DNA of 64,000 nt from positions 239,507 through 303,506 of the forward strand of contig NZ_MDDR01000039.1 of NCBI RefSeq assembly GCF_001870435.1. Reading direction: 5' to 3'. Position 1 is the first letter of the stretch; each line of letters begins with the position of its first letter. The DNA is from Pseudomonas costantinii. GTDB taxonomy: Bacteria > Pseudomonadota > Gammaproteobacteria > Pseudomonadales > Pseudomonadaceae. Below are positions 1-8,786 of the stretch, one piece after another. A program made the position numbers and the translations under genes. The notes beneath the pieces are model-generated. The model ran no database searches. It had not been told where the DNA came from and saw only the letters and a program-made list of their open reading frames with translations.

Positions 1-938
1 GCGCCAGACAGTGCAATACGCAACGCATCCAGGCCTAAACCCGCCAGGACTTTATGGCCCACGCGCTTGCCGATAAAGGGTAGGCGCAGCAACATATCCA
101 GGCGTTTTTCCGGGATCTTGCTATACACGCCCATCTGAAATTTGGTCCAGATCCGCGGCACACCGAACAGCGCCGTCGGCCGCGCCCGGCGCAGGTCTGT
201 CAGAAAGGTGTCGAGGTTTTCCGCGAAAAATACCGTTTGCCCGGTGTAGATAGAGGCCAGCTCCACGAACATCCGCTCCGCCACATGGCACAGCGGCAAG
301 TAGGACAGCAACCGGTCGCCCTCCCCCAGACCGAACAACTCGGTGCCGCGTGTTGCGGCAAAACCCAGGGCGCCGAACGTTTGCATCACGCCCTTGGGCA
401 AGCCGGTGGTGCCGGAGGTGTAGACGATGGTGGCCAGGCTCGAGGCCGTCGGCAGAGGGTTGTCCTGGATCGGTGAGCAGGCCTGCAAATCTGCCCAGAT
501 GAAATCGAAATCACCGGCCGGGCACAGCGGCAGGCTGATGGTCGGCAAACCGACCGGGATACCCGGCGCCATGGCGGGCCAGTCATCAAGCTTGCCGATC
601 AACACCAGCGCCGCCTCGGAATGCGTCAGCACATGGGCGACGGAGTCGGCAGTGAGGTTCGGGTAAAGCGGTACCGAAACATGCCCGGCCATCCAGATCG
701 CCAGATCCGCAATGATCCAGTGCGCGCAGTTCTTCGAGATCAGAGCAATGTGCGAACCCTGGGGCAACTCCCTGGCGCGCAGCCAATGGGCAGCGCAGCG
801 GGCCTGGTGACCTACATCGCCCCAAGTGAGGGTCTGCACATTGCCCCCGCCAATGGGCTGCACAAGAAAGGGTTTGCGCGGGTGCCGCGCTTCACGTTCG
901 TAGAAGACCTGCAACGGCAAACGAAAAGCGACAGGCAT
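1..938 (-). CDS. AMP-dependent acyl-CoA synthetase, 3' end outside window
   Basis: The first 312 codons of a minus-strand gene are present; the rest lies left of base 1. It belongs to the AMP-binding superfamily, which activates a carboxylic acid with ATP and joins it to CoA. Residues 173-183 read YTSGTTGLPKG, the phosphate-binding signature of the family, and the preceding region resembles long-chain fatty acyl-CoA ligases. The ATG at 936-938 follows AAAGGAG at 947-953 with 8 nt spacing. A strong dyad at 966-995 lies just upstream and probably controls it. The chain length of the substrate cannot be told from this fragment. In PAO1 an AMP-binding gene sits at the same place near gpsA. Confidence 0.85.
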   Translation of the reverse strand, partial: MPVAFRLPLQVFYEREARHPRKPFLVQPIGGGNVQTLTWGDVGHQARCAAHWLRARELPQGSHIALISKNCAHWIIADLAIWMAGHVSVPLYPNLTADSVAHVLTHSEAALVLIGKLDDWPAMAPGIPVGLPTISLPLCPAGDFDFIWADLQACSPIQDNPLPTASSLATIVYTSGTTGLPKGVMQTFGALGFAATRGTELFGLGEGDRLLSYLPLCHVAERMFVELASIYTGQTVFFAENLDTFLTDLRRARPTALFGVPRIWTKFQMGVYSKIPEKRLDMLLRLPFIGKRVGHKVLAGLGLDALRIALSG

Positions 939-965
939 GGGACGCGCTCCTTTGTGATCCGATGA

Positions 966-995
966 TAGCCAACCAAGCACTTGCTTGGTTGACTA
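966..995. promoter_or_regulatory. palindromic operator candidate before the acyl-CoA synthetase gene
   Basis: CAACCAAGCA (970-979) and TGCTTGGTTG (982-991) are perfect 10-bp arms around a 2-nt centre. Three further outer bases pair after one mismatch, so the arms reach 14 bp. The size and tight centre are those of TetR-family operators. It lies 28 nt upstream of the start codon at 938, overlapping where the promoter must be. Regulator unknown; no candidate regulator gene is adjacent within the window. Confidence 0.55.
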
Positions 996-1023
996 TATAG
1001 CACACACAAAGCAGCGATCACGC

Positions 1024-1473
1024 CTACGGATTTTTTACGCTAACCAAGCTCATCAGCCCTGCCAGCGGGAAATCTCCCTCAAGCTCCGCCAGGCTGGCGG
1101 TGTGCATAGGTTGCGGCTGACGCAAATGGCCGTGCTGCAAAAAGCTGATCAGGCTGCCCACCAAGGGCTGGTGACTGACCAGCAGCACGTTGTCATCGGT
1201 GTCGAGTTTTTCCAGCACCTGCAGTGGGTTGCCCTCGGGCGTCAGCCACGGCACCGTGCGGATTTGCGGCTCAAAGCCCAACGCATCGCGTACCAGGTGT
1301 GCGGTTTGCTGCGCCCGTACATAAGGGCTGGCGATGATGGCGCTGAGGGGCTGGCCGATCAGGTGCGCGGCACTGCGCAATACTTCGGCGCGGCCGTGCT
1401 CGGTGAGGTTGCGTTCGGCGTCGGTGCGCGCGTGCCCTTCGGCCTCACCGTGACGCAAAATCCACAATTTCAC
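1024..1473 (-). CDS. sixA: phosphohistidine phosphatase SixA
   Basis: A 149-residue protein of the histidine phosphatase superfamily. It starts MKLWILRHGEAE; the RHG motif (His8) carries the catalytic phosphohistidine, and residues near 45-55 (SPYVRAQQT) match the second conserved block. SixA removes phosphate from histidine in phosphorelay or phosphotransferase proteins in the cytoplasm. The start is GTG at 1471-1473 and overlaps the stop of the DUF4389 gene by 4 nt (GTGA), so the two are probably translationally coupled in a gpsA-DUF4389-sixA operon. The length is normal for the family. Confidence 0.88.
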   Translation of the reverse strand: MKLWILRHGEAEGHARTDAERNLTEHGRAEVLRSAAHLIGQPLSAIIASPYVRAQQTAHLVRDALGFEPQIRTVPWLTPEGNPLQVLEKLDTDDNVLLVSHQPLVGSLISFLQHGHLRQPQPMHTASLAELEGDFPLAGLMSLVSVKNP

Positions 1474-1817
1474 AGTTTGGGCTCTTCATCACGCGCCGGG
1501 TGCGGCGCCGGCGGCACGCTGTGGGCAGCTTCGCCTTCCGGTGCACGCGGGGTTGGCCAATCGGCGAACGGCCACGGCTTTTGCTCGGTATGGAAACTGC
1601 CGAAACGGCCAATCTGCGCAAGGAACTGGCTGAGGCTGTCGCCAAAATTCATCAGGCCCAAGTTTGGCGCGCCGTAGATCAACCTGTAAATAAGCTGCAC
1701 CACCACCAGCGCGCCGAGCAGGAACTGCGCCACTTGCCACACCAGCGCAAACACCAGCATCCACAGGATACGCAGGACGATGGACTCGTATTTAGGGGCG
1801 TCTTTCGGATCATTCAT
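1470..1817 (-). CDS. DUF4389 family membrane protein
   Basis: A 115-residue protein starting MNDPKDAPKYESIVLR. Residues about 10-40 are hydrophobic (LWMLVFALVWQVAQFLLGAL) and form one or two membrane segments; the C-terminal third is Pro/Ala/Glu-rich and probably disordered. The pattern fits DUF4389, whose role is unknown. I chose ATG 1815-1817 over an in-frame ATG at 1862 because it follows GAGGAA at good spacing and begins just after the gpsA stop, while the longer form would overlap gpsA by 35 bp. Confidence 0.75.
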   Translation of the reverse strand: MNDPKDAPKYESIVLRILWMLVFALVWQVAQFLLGALVVVQLIYRLIYGAPNLGLMNFGDSLSQFLAQIGRFGSFHTEQKPWPFADWPTPRAPEGEAAHSVPPAPHPARDEEPKL

Positions 1818-1827
1818 GGCGCGTTCC

Positions 1828-2853
1828 TCAGTTGAAACCACTGGTGGAAATAAAATCGACATCGGTTTTCGGTTCAGCCCGCATCAGCAACTCGATAACC
1901 TGATTCAAGGTGCGCCCTTCAAACAGGATCGCGTGCAACCCGGCGACCAGCGGCATATACACGCCGACTTCCTGGGCCTTGGCCTTCAACACTTTGAGCG
2001 TGTTGACGCCTTCGGCCACTTCGCCCAAGCGCGTAACCGCGTCTTCCAGGCTCAAGCCCTGGCCCAGGGCGAAACCGACCTGGTAATTACGGCTTTTCGG
2101 CGACGAGCAGGTGACGATCAAATCGCCCACACCCGCCAGGCCCAGGAACGTCATCGGGTTGGCGCCCTGGTTCACCGCAAAGCGGGTCATCTCGGCCAGG
2201 GCACGGGTGATCAGCATGCTCTTGGTGTTTTCACCCATGCCCAAGGCCACGGCCATACCAGCAATGATCGCGTAGACGTTTTTCAGTGCACCGCCCAGCT
2301 CGACGCCGAAGCGATCGCTGCTGGCGTAGACGCGGAAAGTACGGCCATGCAGCACCGCCTGAACGCGTTCGCACAGTTCTTCATCTTCACTGGCGACCAC
2401 GGTGGCCGTCAGCGCATGCTCGGCGACTTCCCGCGCAAGGTTCGGCCCGGACAGCACGCCAATGCGTGCCTGTGGGGCGATCTCCTCGAGAATTTCGCTC
2501 ATCAGCTTGAAGGTGTGCGCCTCGATGCCCTTGGTCAGGCTGACCAGCAGTTTGCCCGTCAAGCGTTCGGCGTGGGGTGCCAGCACCGCACGCAACGCAC
2601 TGGAGGGCAGTGCGACGAAGCACAGATCACATTCCGTCAGCGTGGCCAGCAAGTCGGTAACCGGTTCGACCGCCGGATGAATCTTGATGCCTTTAAGGTA
2701 ACGGGGGTTTTCCCGATGGACGCGAATGGCCTCGGCCTGCTCGGGATCACGCATCCACTGGCGCACCGAGTGGCCGTTTTCGGCCAGCAGGTTAGCCACG
2801 GCGGTACCAAAACTTCCGCCTCCCAGGACCGCAATAGGGCGCTGCTCAGTCAT
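1828..2853 (-). CDS. gpsA: glycerol-3-phosphate dehydrogenase [NAD(P)+]
   Basis: A 341-residue protein of the usual GpsA length. The N-terminal Rossmann motif GGGSFG spans residues 11-16, the catalytic lysine is K191 in LKNVYAI, and GLAGVGDLIVTC is the family signature. The enzyme reduces dihydroxyacetone phosphate to sn-glycerol-3-phosphate for phospholipid synthesis in the cytosol. The start MTEQRPIAVLGG at 2851-2853 gives the family N-terminus; longer in-frame starts lack similarity. It is the first gene of a minus-strand run with the DUF4389 gene (10-nt gap) and sixA. A receptor operon diverges from it. Confidence 0.95.
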   Translation of the reverse strand: MTEQRPIAVLGGGSFGTAVANLLAENGHSVRQWMRDPEQAEAIRVHRENPRYLKGIKIHPAVEPVTDLLATLTECDLCFVALPSSALRAVLAPHAERLTGKLLVSLTKGIEAHTFKLMSEILEEIAPQARIGVLSGPNLAREVAEHALTATVVASEDEELCERVQAVLHGRTFRVYASSDRFGVELGGALKNVYAIIAGMAVALGMGENTKSMLITRALAEMTRFAVNQGANPMTFLGLAGVGDLIVTCSSPKSRNYQVGFALGQGLSLEDAVTRLGEVAEGVNTLKVLKAKAQEVGVYMPLVAGLHAILFEGRTLNQVIELLMRAEPKTDVDFISTSGFN

Positions 2854-2994
2854 ATGCAATCCGTTAATCCATACCAGTGGCAATCGCGGCATTATACGGG
2901 GCGACCCGCTTGCGGCCAGCCCCCGTATCAATTCATGCGTTTGTCGGAAAATGCCACGCTTGTGTGAAGTAATTACAAGTACGGCGACTGGCAA

Positions 2995-5181
2995 ATGGCC
3001 CAGCCTCAGTTAACATGGGCGGCTATCCGTAATTATCAAGGCCGTGCCGTGTATTTGGGCCCTCCTCCCCGTTCATCACTGCTGTTGATGCTGTTGGGCA
3101 TGCCGTTGTGCAATAGCCCTGCGCTGGCTGACGATCTGTTCCTCGACAGCCAACCGCTACCGCAAGTGTTGACCGCCACGCGCCTCAAGCAATCGGCCGC
3201 CGCCGTTCCCGGCAGCATGACGGTAATCGACCGCGAGCTGATCAAGGCCAGCGGCGCACGGGATATTGCCGAGTTGCTGCGGCTGGTGCCGGGGATGATG
3301 GTCGGCTACACCACGGGGAACCAGGCGTCGGTGAACTACCATGGCACCAGCGCCAGTGATGCACGGCGCATGCAGGTGTTGATCGATGGGCGCTCGGTGT
3401 ACCGCGCAGGCCTGGCGACCGTGGACTGGAGTGACATTCCGGTGGCCATGGAGGACATCGAGCGTATCGAGGTGTTTCGTGGCCCCAACACGGTCAGCTA
3501 CGGCGCCAATGCGTTGATGGCCGTGGTCAACATCCTCACCCGTTCACCGGGCAACAGCCACGGCACACGGGTCAAAGTCATCCGCGGTGAACGCGGGATC
3601 AACGACTTCTATGCCAGCCAGGGTGTGGGCTGGGAGACCGGCGACTTGCGCCTGTCCCTGTCCGGGCAACAGGACGATGGTTTTGACAGTGATGCGCTCG
3701 GTGCCGACCGCCGTGACAGCCGCCGCCTCAGCCGTTTCAGCCTGGCAGTGAGCCAGACGCTGAACGCGCAACAAAGCATCGATTGGCAATTGGACGCCAA
3801 GGAAGGCAGCAATCAGCGCCCTTATACCTACACGCCAGTATTTGACGGGATTACCGAAGGCGGTACCAATTCCGACGTCACCGCCAAGGACTATGCCGGT
3901 TCCTTGCGCTGGAACTTGGAACTCAACCCCGAACACAGCTTGTATATCCAGGGTTCAGCCCAGCAATGGGACCGTCGGCAGATCTGGCAGGCCTGCGACG
4001 CCAAGGTCGCGTTCAGCCCGGAATTGACCCGACTGTGGCAGCTCAACCCCACCTATGCCGAACTGCTGGCCCGGCACATGGACACCTTCAGCAAGGGTAC
4101 TGCCCCGCCCGGCAGCGACGCAGAACAAGCGCTGGGCAACCAGGTACTGGATCAGTGGCGCAAAGGCGCCAACCAAAGCGTGTGCGGCGATATCGACCAG
4201 AGCACCCGTGAAAGTCGCTACGACCTGGAGATCCAGGACACCCTCAGCCTGTCCGACAGTTTGCGCCTGGTCAGCGGTATGAATTACCGCTATGACCGCG
4301 CCGATTCCGACACCTACTTCAATGGCACCCTCGACGACACCACCTGGCGCCTGTTCGGCCATCTGGAATGGCGTGCCAGCGAACACTGGCTGCTGCAAGG
4401 CGGCGCGATGTACGAAGACACCCACTTGAGCGGCAACTCGCTGACACCACGGGTGGCGGTCAACTACCTGATCAACCCGCGCCACGGCCTGCGGGCGGTG
4501 TACTCCGAAGCTATTCGCTCGCCGGACATGTTCGAGAACAACGTCAACTGGAGCTATCGCGTCACCAACCTCAGCTCTCCCGCCTATGGACAAAACTCCG
4601 GGCAATATTTTGTGGTGACGCGTGGCCCGGGCAACCTCGACAAAGAGTTGATGCGTTCACGAGAGCTGGGCTACAACGGTTTCTTTGCCGACCTCGGGCT
4701 GAATGTCGACGTGAAACTGTTCTACGACGAAATCACCGACATGATCAGCTCGCCGCTGCGCAATAACCAATACATTGCGAGCAACGCCAACAGCTCACGA
4801 TTTACCGGCGCCGAATCGCAATTCGACTGGCGCATGAGCAACGCCGACCGCCTGCGGCTGACCTATGCTTACGTCGACGCCACCGCCAGCAACCCCAAGG
4901 ACAAGGCGCAAACCGCGCGCAACAGCGGCTCGGCCGGCTGGCTGCGTGAATGGGGCCATGGTTGGTCCAGCGCGTTTTTCTACTATGGCGACGACGCGCT
5001 CAACCGATATCGCTTCGAACGGGTCGACCTGCGGGTAGCCAAGCGCATTGCCCTGGGCAAAGCCAACGTGGAGCTGGCCGGCATGTTGCAACAACGCCTC
5101 GATAACCAGCCCACCACCTGGGCCGACAATAATTATGACAGTCGCCACGTACTCTACTTCAGCGCGGAGTTAGAGTTCTGA
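2995..5181 (+). CDS. TonB-dependent outer membrane receptor
   Basis: Up to 728 residues. After a signal peptide (LLLMLLGMPLCNSPALA then DD) come a plug domain at about residues 55-165 (VLTATRLKQ, ELLRLVPGMM, IERIEVFRGPNTVSYGANA) and a long beta-barrel ending in Phe, as in TonB-gated outer membrane transporters. The ligand is unknown; the barrel is vitamin B12/siderophore-like in length. The start is uncertain: ATG 2995 leaves about 25 polar residues before the signal peptide, while GTG 3049 (VYLGPPPRSS) gives a compact one. It is the first gene of a three-gene operon; the next start lies 1 nt after its stop. No clear Fur box was seen upstream. Confidence 0.9.
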   Translation: MAQPQLTWAAIRNYQGRAVYLGPPPRSSLLLMLLGMPLCNSPALADDLFLDSQPLPQVLTATRLKQSAAAVPGSMTVIDRELIKASGARDIAELLRLVPGMMVGYTTGNQASVNYHGTSASDARRMQVLIDGRSVYRAGLATVDWSDIPVAMEDIERIEVFRGPNTVSYGANALMAVVNILTRSPGNSHGTRVKVIRGERGINDFYASQGVGWETGDLRLSLSGQQDDGFDSDALGADRRDSRRLSRFSLAVSQTLNAQQSIDWQLDAKEGSNQRPYTYTPVFDGITEGGTNSDVTAKDYAGSLRWNLELNPEHSLYIQGSAQQWDRRQIWQACDAKVAFSPELTRLWQLNPTYAELLARHMDTFSKGTAPPGSDAEQALGNQVLDQWRKGANQSVCGDIDQSTRESRYDLEIQDTLSLSDSLRLVSGMNYRYDRADSDTYFNGTLDDTTWRLFGHLEWRASEHWLLQGGAMYEDTHLSGNSLTPRVAVNYLINPRHGLRAVYSEAIRSPDMFENNVNWSYRVTNLSSPAYGQNSGQYFVVTRGPGNLDKELMRSRELGYNGFFADLGLNVDVKLFYDEITDMISSPLRNNQYIASNANSSRFTGAESQFDWRMSNADRLRLTYAYVDATASNPKDKAQTARNSGSAGWLREWGHGWSSAFFYYGDDALNRYRFERVDLRVAKRIALGKANVELAGMLQQRLDNQPTTWADNNYDSRHVLYFSAELEF

Positions 5182-5182
5182 C

Positions 5183-6112
5183 ATGGGCGATCAGTCACGG
5201 ATGACCCTCCTGTTGGTTTCACGACTCTGGCGGCGCGGCTTGCTGTTGGTGTGCCTGCTGCTGACCGCACCGGCGTGGAGTGCCGACATCCTGCTGACTG
5301 CCGCCGAAGACGGTGCCGGCGTACAAGCCTTTGCCCAGGCCCTGGCCCGGCAGCGCCCCGAAGATCACGTGACGTTCACCCCGCTCAAAGACCTGCCGGC
5401 ACCGAGCCTACTGCCCGCCGACACCCGCTTGATCCTGCTGGACTTGCCAGGTCTCGACTGGCGCCTGCAGGATGCCCAGGGCCCACCGACCCTGGTACTG
5501 CGCATCAGTCGCCTGCAAGCCCGCCAGCGCCTTGGCACGACTCATCCGGCCCATATCAGCCTGTTATGGAGCGACCCGCCGCTTGCACGTCAGTTAAACC
5601 TGATTACCAGCATCCTGCCCCAGGCCCGGCGCATCGGCGTGCTGTACGGGGGCGACAGTGAATTCCTGCTCCGCGAACTGGCCCAATACGCCGCACCTTT
5701 GGGCCTGGAGATCGTGCCGCAGCTCTGGGACAACACGAATGACAGCCGCCCGCTGCAAAGCCTGTTCAAGAACAGTGACGTGCTGCTCGGCCTGGACGAC
5801 CCACGGCTGTACAACCCGAAAACCGTGAAGAACCTGTTGCTGAGCAGCTACGCCCAGCAACTGCCGCTGGTGGGCCCCAATGCCGGGTTCGTCAAGGCCG
5901 GCAGTCTGGCCAGCACTTACAGCGACCAGACCGATTGGCTCAATGTACTCGACCGGCTGCTGGATCACTCACCCGCCAGTTGGCCGCGCTCTTTATACCC
6001 GGAACACTTCAAAGTCGTGGGCAACCCGCAAGTTGCGCGCTCACTGGGGATCGAACAGGTTGACGAAATCGCCGTCGCCGCCCGATTGGCCGAAGGAGAA
6101 AAACGCCCATGA
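5183..6112 (+). CDS. periplasmic ABC-type substrate-binding protein
   Basis: A 309-residue protein with an N-terminal signal peptide (GLLLVCLLLTAPAWSA then DILL). Its fold pattern is that of the TrpX/Peripla_BP-type binding proteins: an N-lobe ending in LRISRLQARQ, a segment PQARRIGVLYGGDSEF typical of the second lobe, and PLVGPNAGFVKAGSLASTYSD near the C-terminus. No ABC permease or ATPase gene is nearby. The gene lies between a TonB receptor (1-nt gap) and a hybrid histidine kinase (4-nt ATGA overlap). That context suggests it presents a ligand to the kinase sensor domain instead of, or as well as, a transporter. An alternative start at 5201 is possible. Confidence 0.8.
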   Translation: MGDQSRMTLLLVSRLWRRGLLLVCLLLTAPAWSADILLTAAEDGAGVQAFAQALARQRPEDHVTFTPLKDLPAPSLLPADTRLILLDLPGLDWRLQDAQGPPTLVLRISRLQARQRLGTTHPAHISLLWSDPPLARQLNLITSILPQARRIGVLYGGDSEFLLRELAQYAAPLGLEIVPQLWDNTNDSRPLQSLFKNSDVLLGLDDPRLYNPKTVKNLLLSSYAQQLPLVGPNAGFVKAGSLASTYSDQTDWLNVLDRLLDHSPASWPRSLYPEHFKVVGNPQVARSLGIEQVDEIAVAARLAEGEKRP

Positions 6113-8010
6113 CCTTGCGTCGTCGTTGGGACATCAACACTCGCACCCAGCTCATAACCCTGGGCCCGGCGCTGTTGCTGACCATGCTGTTGATCAGCTT
6201 CTTTACCTTCGTGCGTATTCAGGACTTGCGCCAGGAACTGGACCATACCGGCCAACTGATCGCCAACCAACTGGCCCCCGCCACCGAATACGGAGTGATT
6301 TCCGGCAACAACGACGTACTCGACAGCCTGCTACGTGCGACCCTGGCCACGCCCCACGTGCGTTTCCTGGAAATTCAGGACAGCGCCGAAAATATCCTGG
6401 TGTACGTCGAACAGCCGTCGGAAAAGCATGATCGCTCGCTGTCGGTGAAAGTGTTCCAGGCGCCGATCCGCCTGCAACATATCCAGTTGGGCAATGATTT
6501 TTTCCAGGATAACCTCAACGAACCCAAGGCCCCCCGCGCGGACTACTTGGGTCGAGTGATCGTCGGCATGTCCAACGATGCGTTCAGCCAACGCCAGCAA
6601 GAGATCCTGTTCAAGGCCGGTATCCTGGCACTGTTCGCTCTATTGTTTACCTTCCTGCTGGCACGGCGCCTGGCGGCGAGCCTGTCGCAGCCGATCAGCG
6701 CCATGGGCCATGCGGTCAAGGCCATCCAGCAAGGTGACTACAAGACGCCGCTGCCGATTGTCGATGACTCGGAGCTGGGCGACCTGTCACGGCATATCAA
6801 CAACCTGGCAGAGGGTCTGAACCAAGCCAGCCGCGAACAGCACCAGGCTATGGCTCAGTTGATCCAGACCCGCGAAGAAGCCGAACGGGCGAACAATGCC
6901 AAGTCGGACTTCCTGGCAATGATGAGCCACGAACTGCGCACGCCAATGAACGGCGTGCTGGGCATGCTGCAATTGCTGGAAACCACCGAGATGACCGAGG
7001 AGCAGACCGAGTACGCGGCGCTGGCCTCCGAATCCACCGAGCATTTGCTCAAAGTGATCAACGACATCCTCGACTTCTCGCGCATCGAACGCGCTGCGCT
7101 GGAACTGGAACATATTTCATTCAACCTGGCGGACTTGATCAGCAGTTGCGCCCAGGCTTTCCAGCACAGCGCCCAGCAACGTGGACTGGCGCTGGAACTG
7201 CCGATTCCAGTCGGCATGGATTGCCTGCGAGTAAAGGGCGACCCGACGCGTATCCGACAGATCCTGGTGAACCTGATCGGCAACGCGTTGAAATTCACCG
7301 AGCAGGGCACCGTCACCGTCGAACCTCATTGGCAAACCCTTGATCATGAACTGGTGTGGTTCACCTGCACCGTGCGCGACAGCGGCATCGGCATTTCCGC
7401 CGAGCGCCTGGAATTGATGTTCGATGCGTTCCAGCAGGCCGATAGTTCCATTTCGAGACGTTACGGCGGCACCGGCCTGGGCCTGCCCATCGCCCGTACG
7501 TTGGCCGAACGCATGGGCGGCACGCTGCGCGCCCAGAGCGAAGAAGGCCGCGGGTCGGTATTTACCCTGGAAATCCCCTTGGCTATCGACCAGCAAAGCC
7601 TGCCGGCGATTGCCCCGGACGCCGGAGGTAAAACCGGGGCCGGCGATGGCCGCCATGTATTGCTGGTGGAGGACAACCCAGTCAACCGCACCGTGGTCGA
7701 AGCCATGCTGCGCAGCCTGGGCTTCGAGGTGAGCCTGGCCACTGATGGCGCCGAGGCGATCCGCAGTGCCGAGAGCCTGATTTTCACCGCGATCCTGATG
7801 GACTGTCGCTTACCGTTGGTCGACGGCTACGAAGCCACGAGGCAGATTCGCCAATTGCCCGGTTGCGCCGATCTGCCGATCATCGCCCTGACCGCCAACG
7901 CGTTGCAGGGGGATCGCGAAGCGTGCCTGGCGGCCGGAATGAACGATTACCTGGCCAAGCCGTTCAAACGCACGGATTTGCAGCAAATCCTGCAGCGCTG
8001 GGTGCAATAG
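6109..8010 (+). CDS. hybrid sensor histidine kinase (HAMP-HisKA-HATPase-REC)
   Basis: A 633-residue inner membrane kinase. TM1 is at about residues 13-35, followed by a periplasmic sensor of about 125 residues, TM2 at about 168-188, HAMP to about 240, and a coiled coil. HisKA has phosphoacceptor H274 in MMSHELRTPMNG; HATPase_c carries GNALKFTEQG, DSGIGIS and GGTGLGLPIA. The C-terminal receiver has its phosphoacceptor D565 in ILMDCRLP and ends near LAKPF. There is no HPt domain, so a separate phosphotransfer protein is needed. By position and architecture it matches PAO1 PA1611, which signals through HptB and interacts with RetS (known there, inferred here). It overlaps the binding-protein gene by 4 nt. 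Confidence 0.92.
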   Translation: MTLRRRWDINTRTQLITLGPALLLTMLLISFFTFVRIQDLRQELDHTGQLIANQLAPATEYGVISGNNDVLDSLLRATLATPHVRFLEIQDSAENILVYVEQPSEKHDRSLSVKVFQAPIRLQHIQLGNDFFQDNLNEPKAPRADYLGRVIVGMSNDAFSQRQQEILFKAGILALFALLFTFLLARRLAASLSQPISAMGHAVKAIQQGDYKTPLPIVDDSELGDLSRHINNLAEGLNQASREQHQAMAQLIQTREEAERANNAKSDFLAMMSHELRTPMNGVLGMLQLLETTEMTEEQTEYAALASESTEHLLKVINDILDFSRIERAALELEHISFNLADLISSCAQAFQHSAQQRGLALELPIPVGMDCLRVKGDPTRIRQILVNLIGNALKFTEQGTVTVEPHWQTLDHELVWFTCTVRDSGIGISAERLELMFDAFQQADSSISRRYGGTGLGLPIARTLAERMGGTLRAQSEEGRGSVFTLEIPLAIDQQSLPAIAPDAGGKTGAGDGRHVLLVEDNPVNRTVVEAMLRSLGFEVSLATDGAEAIRSAESLIFTAILMDCRLPLVDGYEATRQIRQLPGCADLPIIALTANALQGDREACLAAGMNDYLAKPFKRTDLQQILQRWVQ

Positions 8011-8108
8011 CGCGGCGCCATCAACCAACTGCGACTGGCGTGAAAGACGAAAGTGCGGCAGTCTTAGGCACCCGAACGGACCCATAAACAGGCCCGGTTT
8101 AAAATTTC

Positions 8109-8126
8109 AGTGAACAAGTGTACATT
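8109..8126. promoter_or_regulatory. DesT-like operator candidate upstream of fabA
   Basis: AGTGAACA (8109-8116), a 2-nt centre AG, then TGTACATT: an imperfect palindrome in which the second arm matches the reverse complement of the first at 6 of 8 positions. In P. aeruginosa the TetR-family repressor DesT binds a dyad of this kind upstream of fabAB. A smaller dyad GTGA-CTT-TCAC lies at 8142-8152. A plausible promoter is TGTGAC (8141) with TAGTCT (8163), 16-nt spacing. Assignment to DesT is inference. Confidence 0.45.
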
Positions 8127-8259
8127 CAGTGCCTTGACGCTGTGACTTTCACTACAACGCAATAGTCTATGTGTAGGCTGCCGACATGAGGCATGAACGC
8201 TTCATTCGGTTCGGGAAGATTTACCCTACCCTGCCGCATGGGATTATTGAGGAGCTCGC

Positions 8260-8775
8260 ATGACCAAACAAAACGCCTTTACTCGGGAAGACCTGCTGCG
8301 CTGCAGTCGCGGTGAGCTGTTCGGCCCAGGTAACGCGCAACTGCCCGCCCCGAACATGCTGATGGTGGATCGCATCACCCATATCAGCGAAGAGGGTGGC
8401 AAGTACGGCAAAGGTGAATTGGTCGCCGAGCTGGATATCACTCCGGACCTCTGGTTCTTCGCCTGCCATTTCGAAGGTGATCCGGTAATGCCAGGTTGCC
8501 TGGGCCTCGACGCCATGTGGCAACTGGTCGGTTTCTACCTGGGCTGGCAAGGCCTGCCGGGCCGCGGTCGCGCCCTGGGTTCGGGCGAAGTGAAGTTCTT
8601 TGGCCAGGTCCTGCCGACCGCCAAGAAAGTCACCTACAACATTCAAATCAAGCGCGTCCTCAAGGGCAAGCTGAACCTGGCTATTGCCGATGGTTCGGTG
8701 TCTGTCGACGGTCGCGAGATCTATACTGCCGAAGGCCTTCGGGTCGGCGTATTCACTTCCACTGACAACTTTTAA
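8260..8775 (+). CDS. fabA: 3-hydroxydecanoyl-ACP dehydratase/isomerase
   Basis: A 171-residue protein, the exact length of known FabA. The catalytic pair is present as H70 (FACHFEGDPVMPG) and D84 (GLDAMWQL). FabA dehydrates 3-hydroxydecanoyl-ACP and isomerises trans-2- to cis-3-decenoyl-ACP, the branch point for unsaturated fatty acids. The ATG at 8260 follows a GAGGAG-type ribosome site (TTGAGGAGCTCGC). fabB starts 11 nt after its stop, so the two form the fabAB operon. A 250-bp leader upstream holds an operator-like dyad. Confidence 0.98.
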   Translation: MTKQNAFTREDLLRCSRGELFGPGNAQLPAPNMLMVDRITHISEEGGKYGKGELVAELDITPDLWFFACHFEGDPVMPGCLGLDAMWQLVGFYLGWQGLPGRGRALGSGEVKFFGQVLPTAKKVTYNIQIKRVLKGKLNLAIADGSVSVDGREIYTAEGLRVGVFTSTDNF

Positions 8776-8786
8776 GGGTTATCCGC

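Noticed and set aside
2954..3040. Fur box before the TonB receptor
   Set aside because: AAGTAATTACAAG and GTAATTATC were noted, but neither forms the 19-bp Fur pattern, so iron control cannot be claimed.
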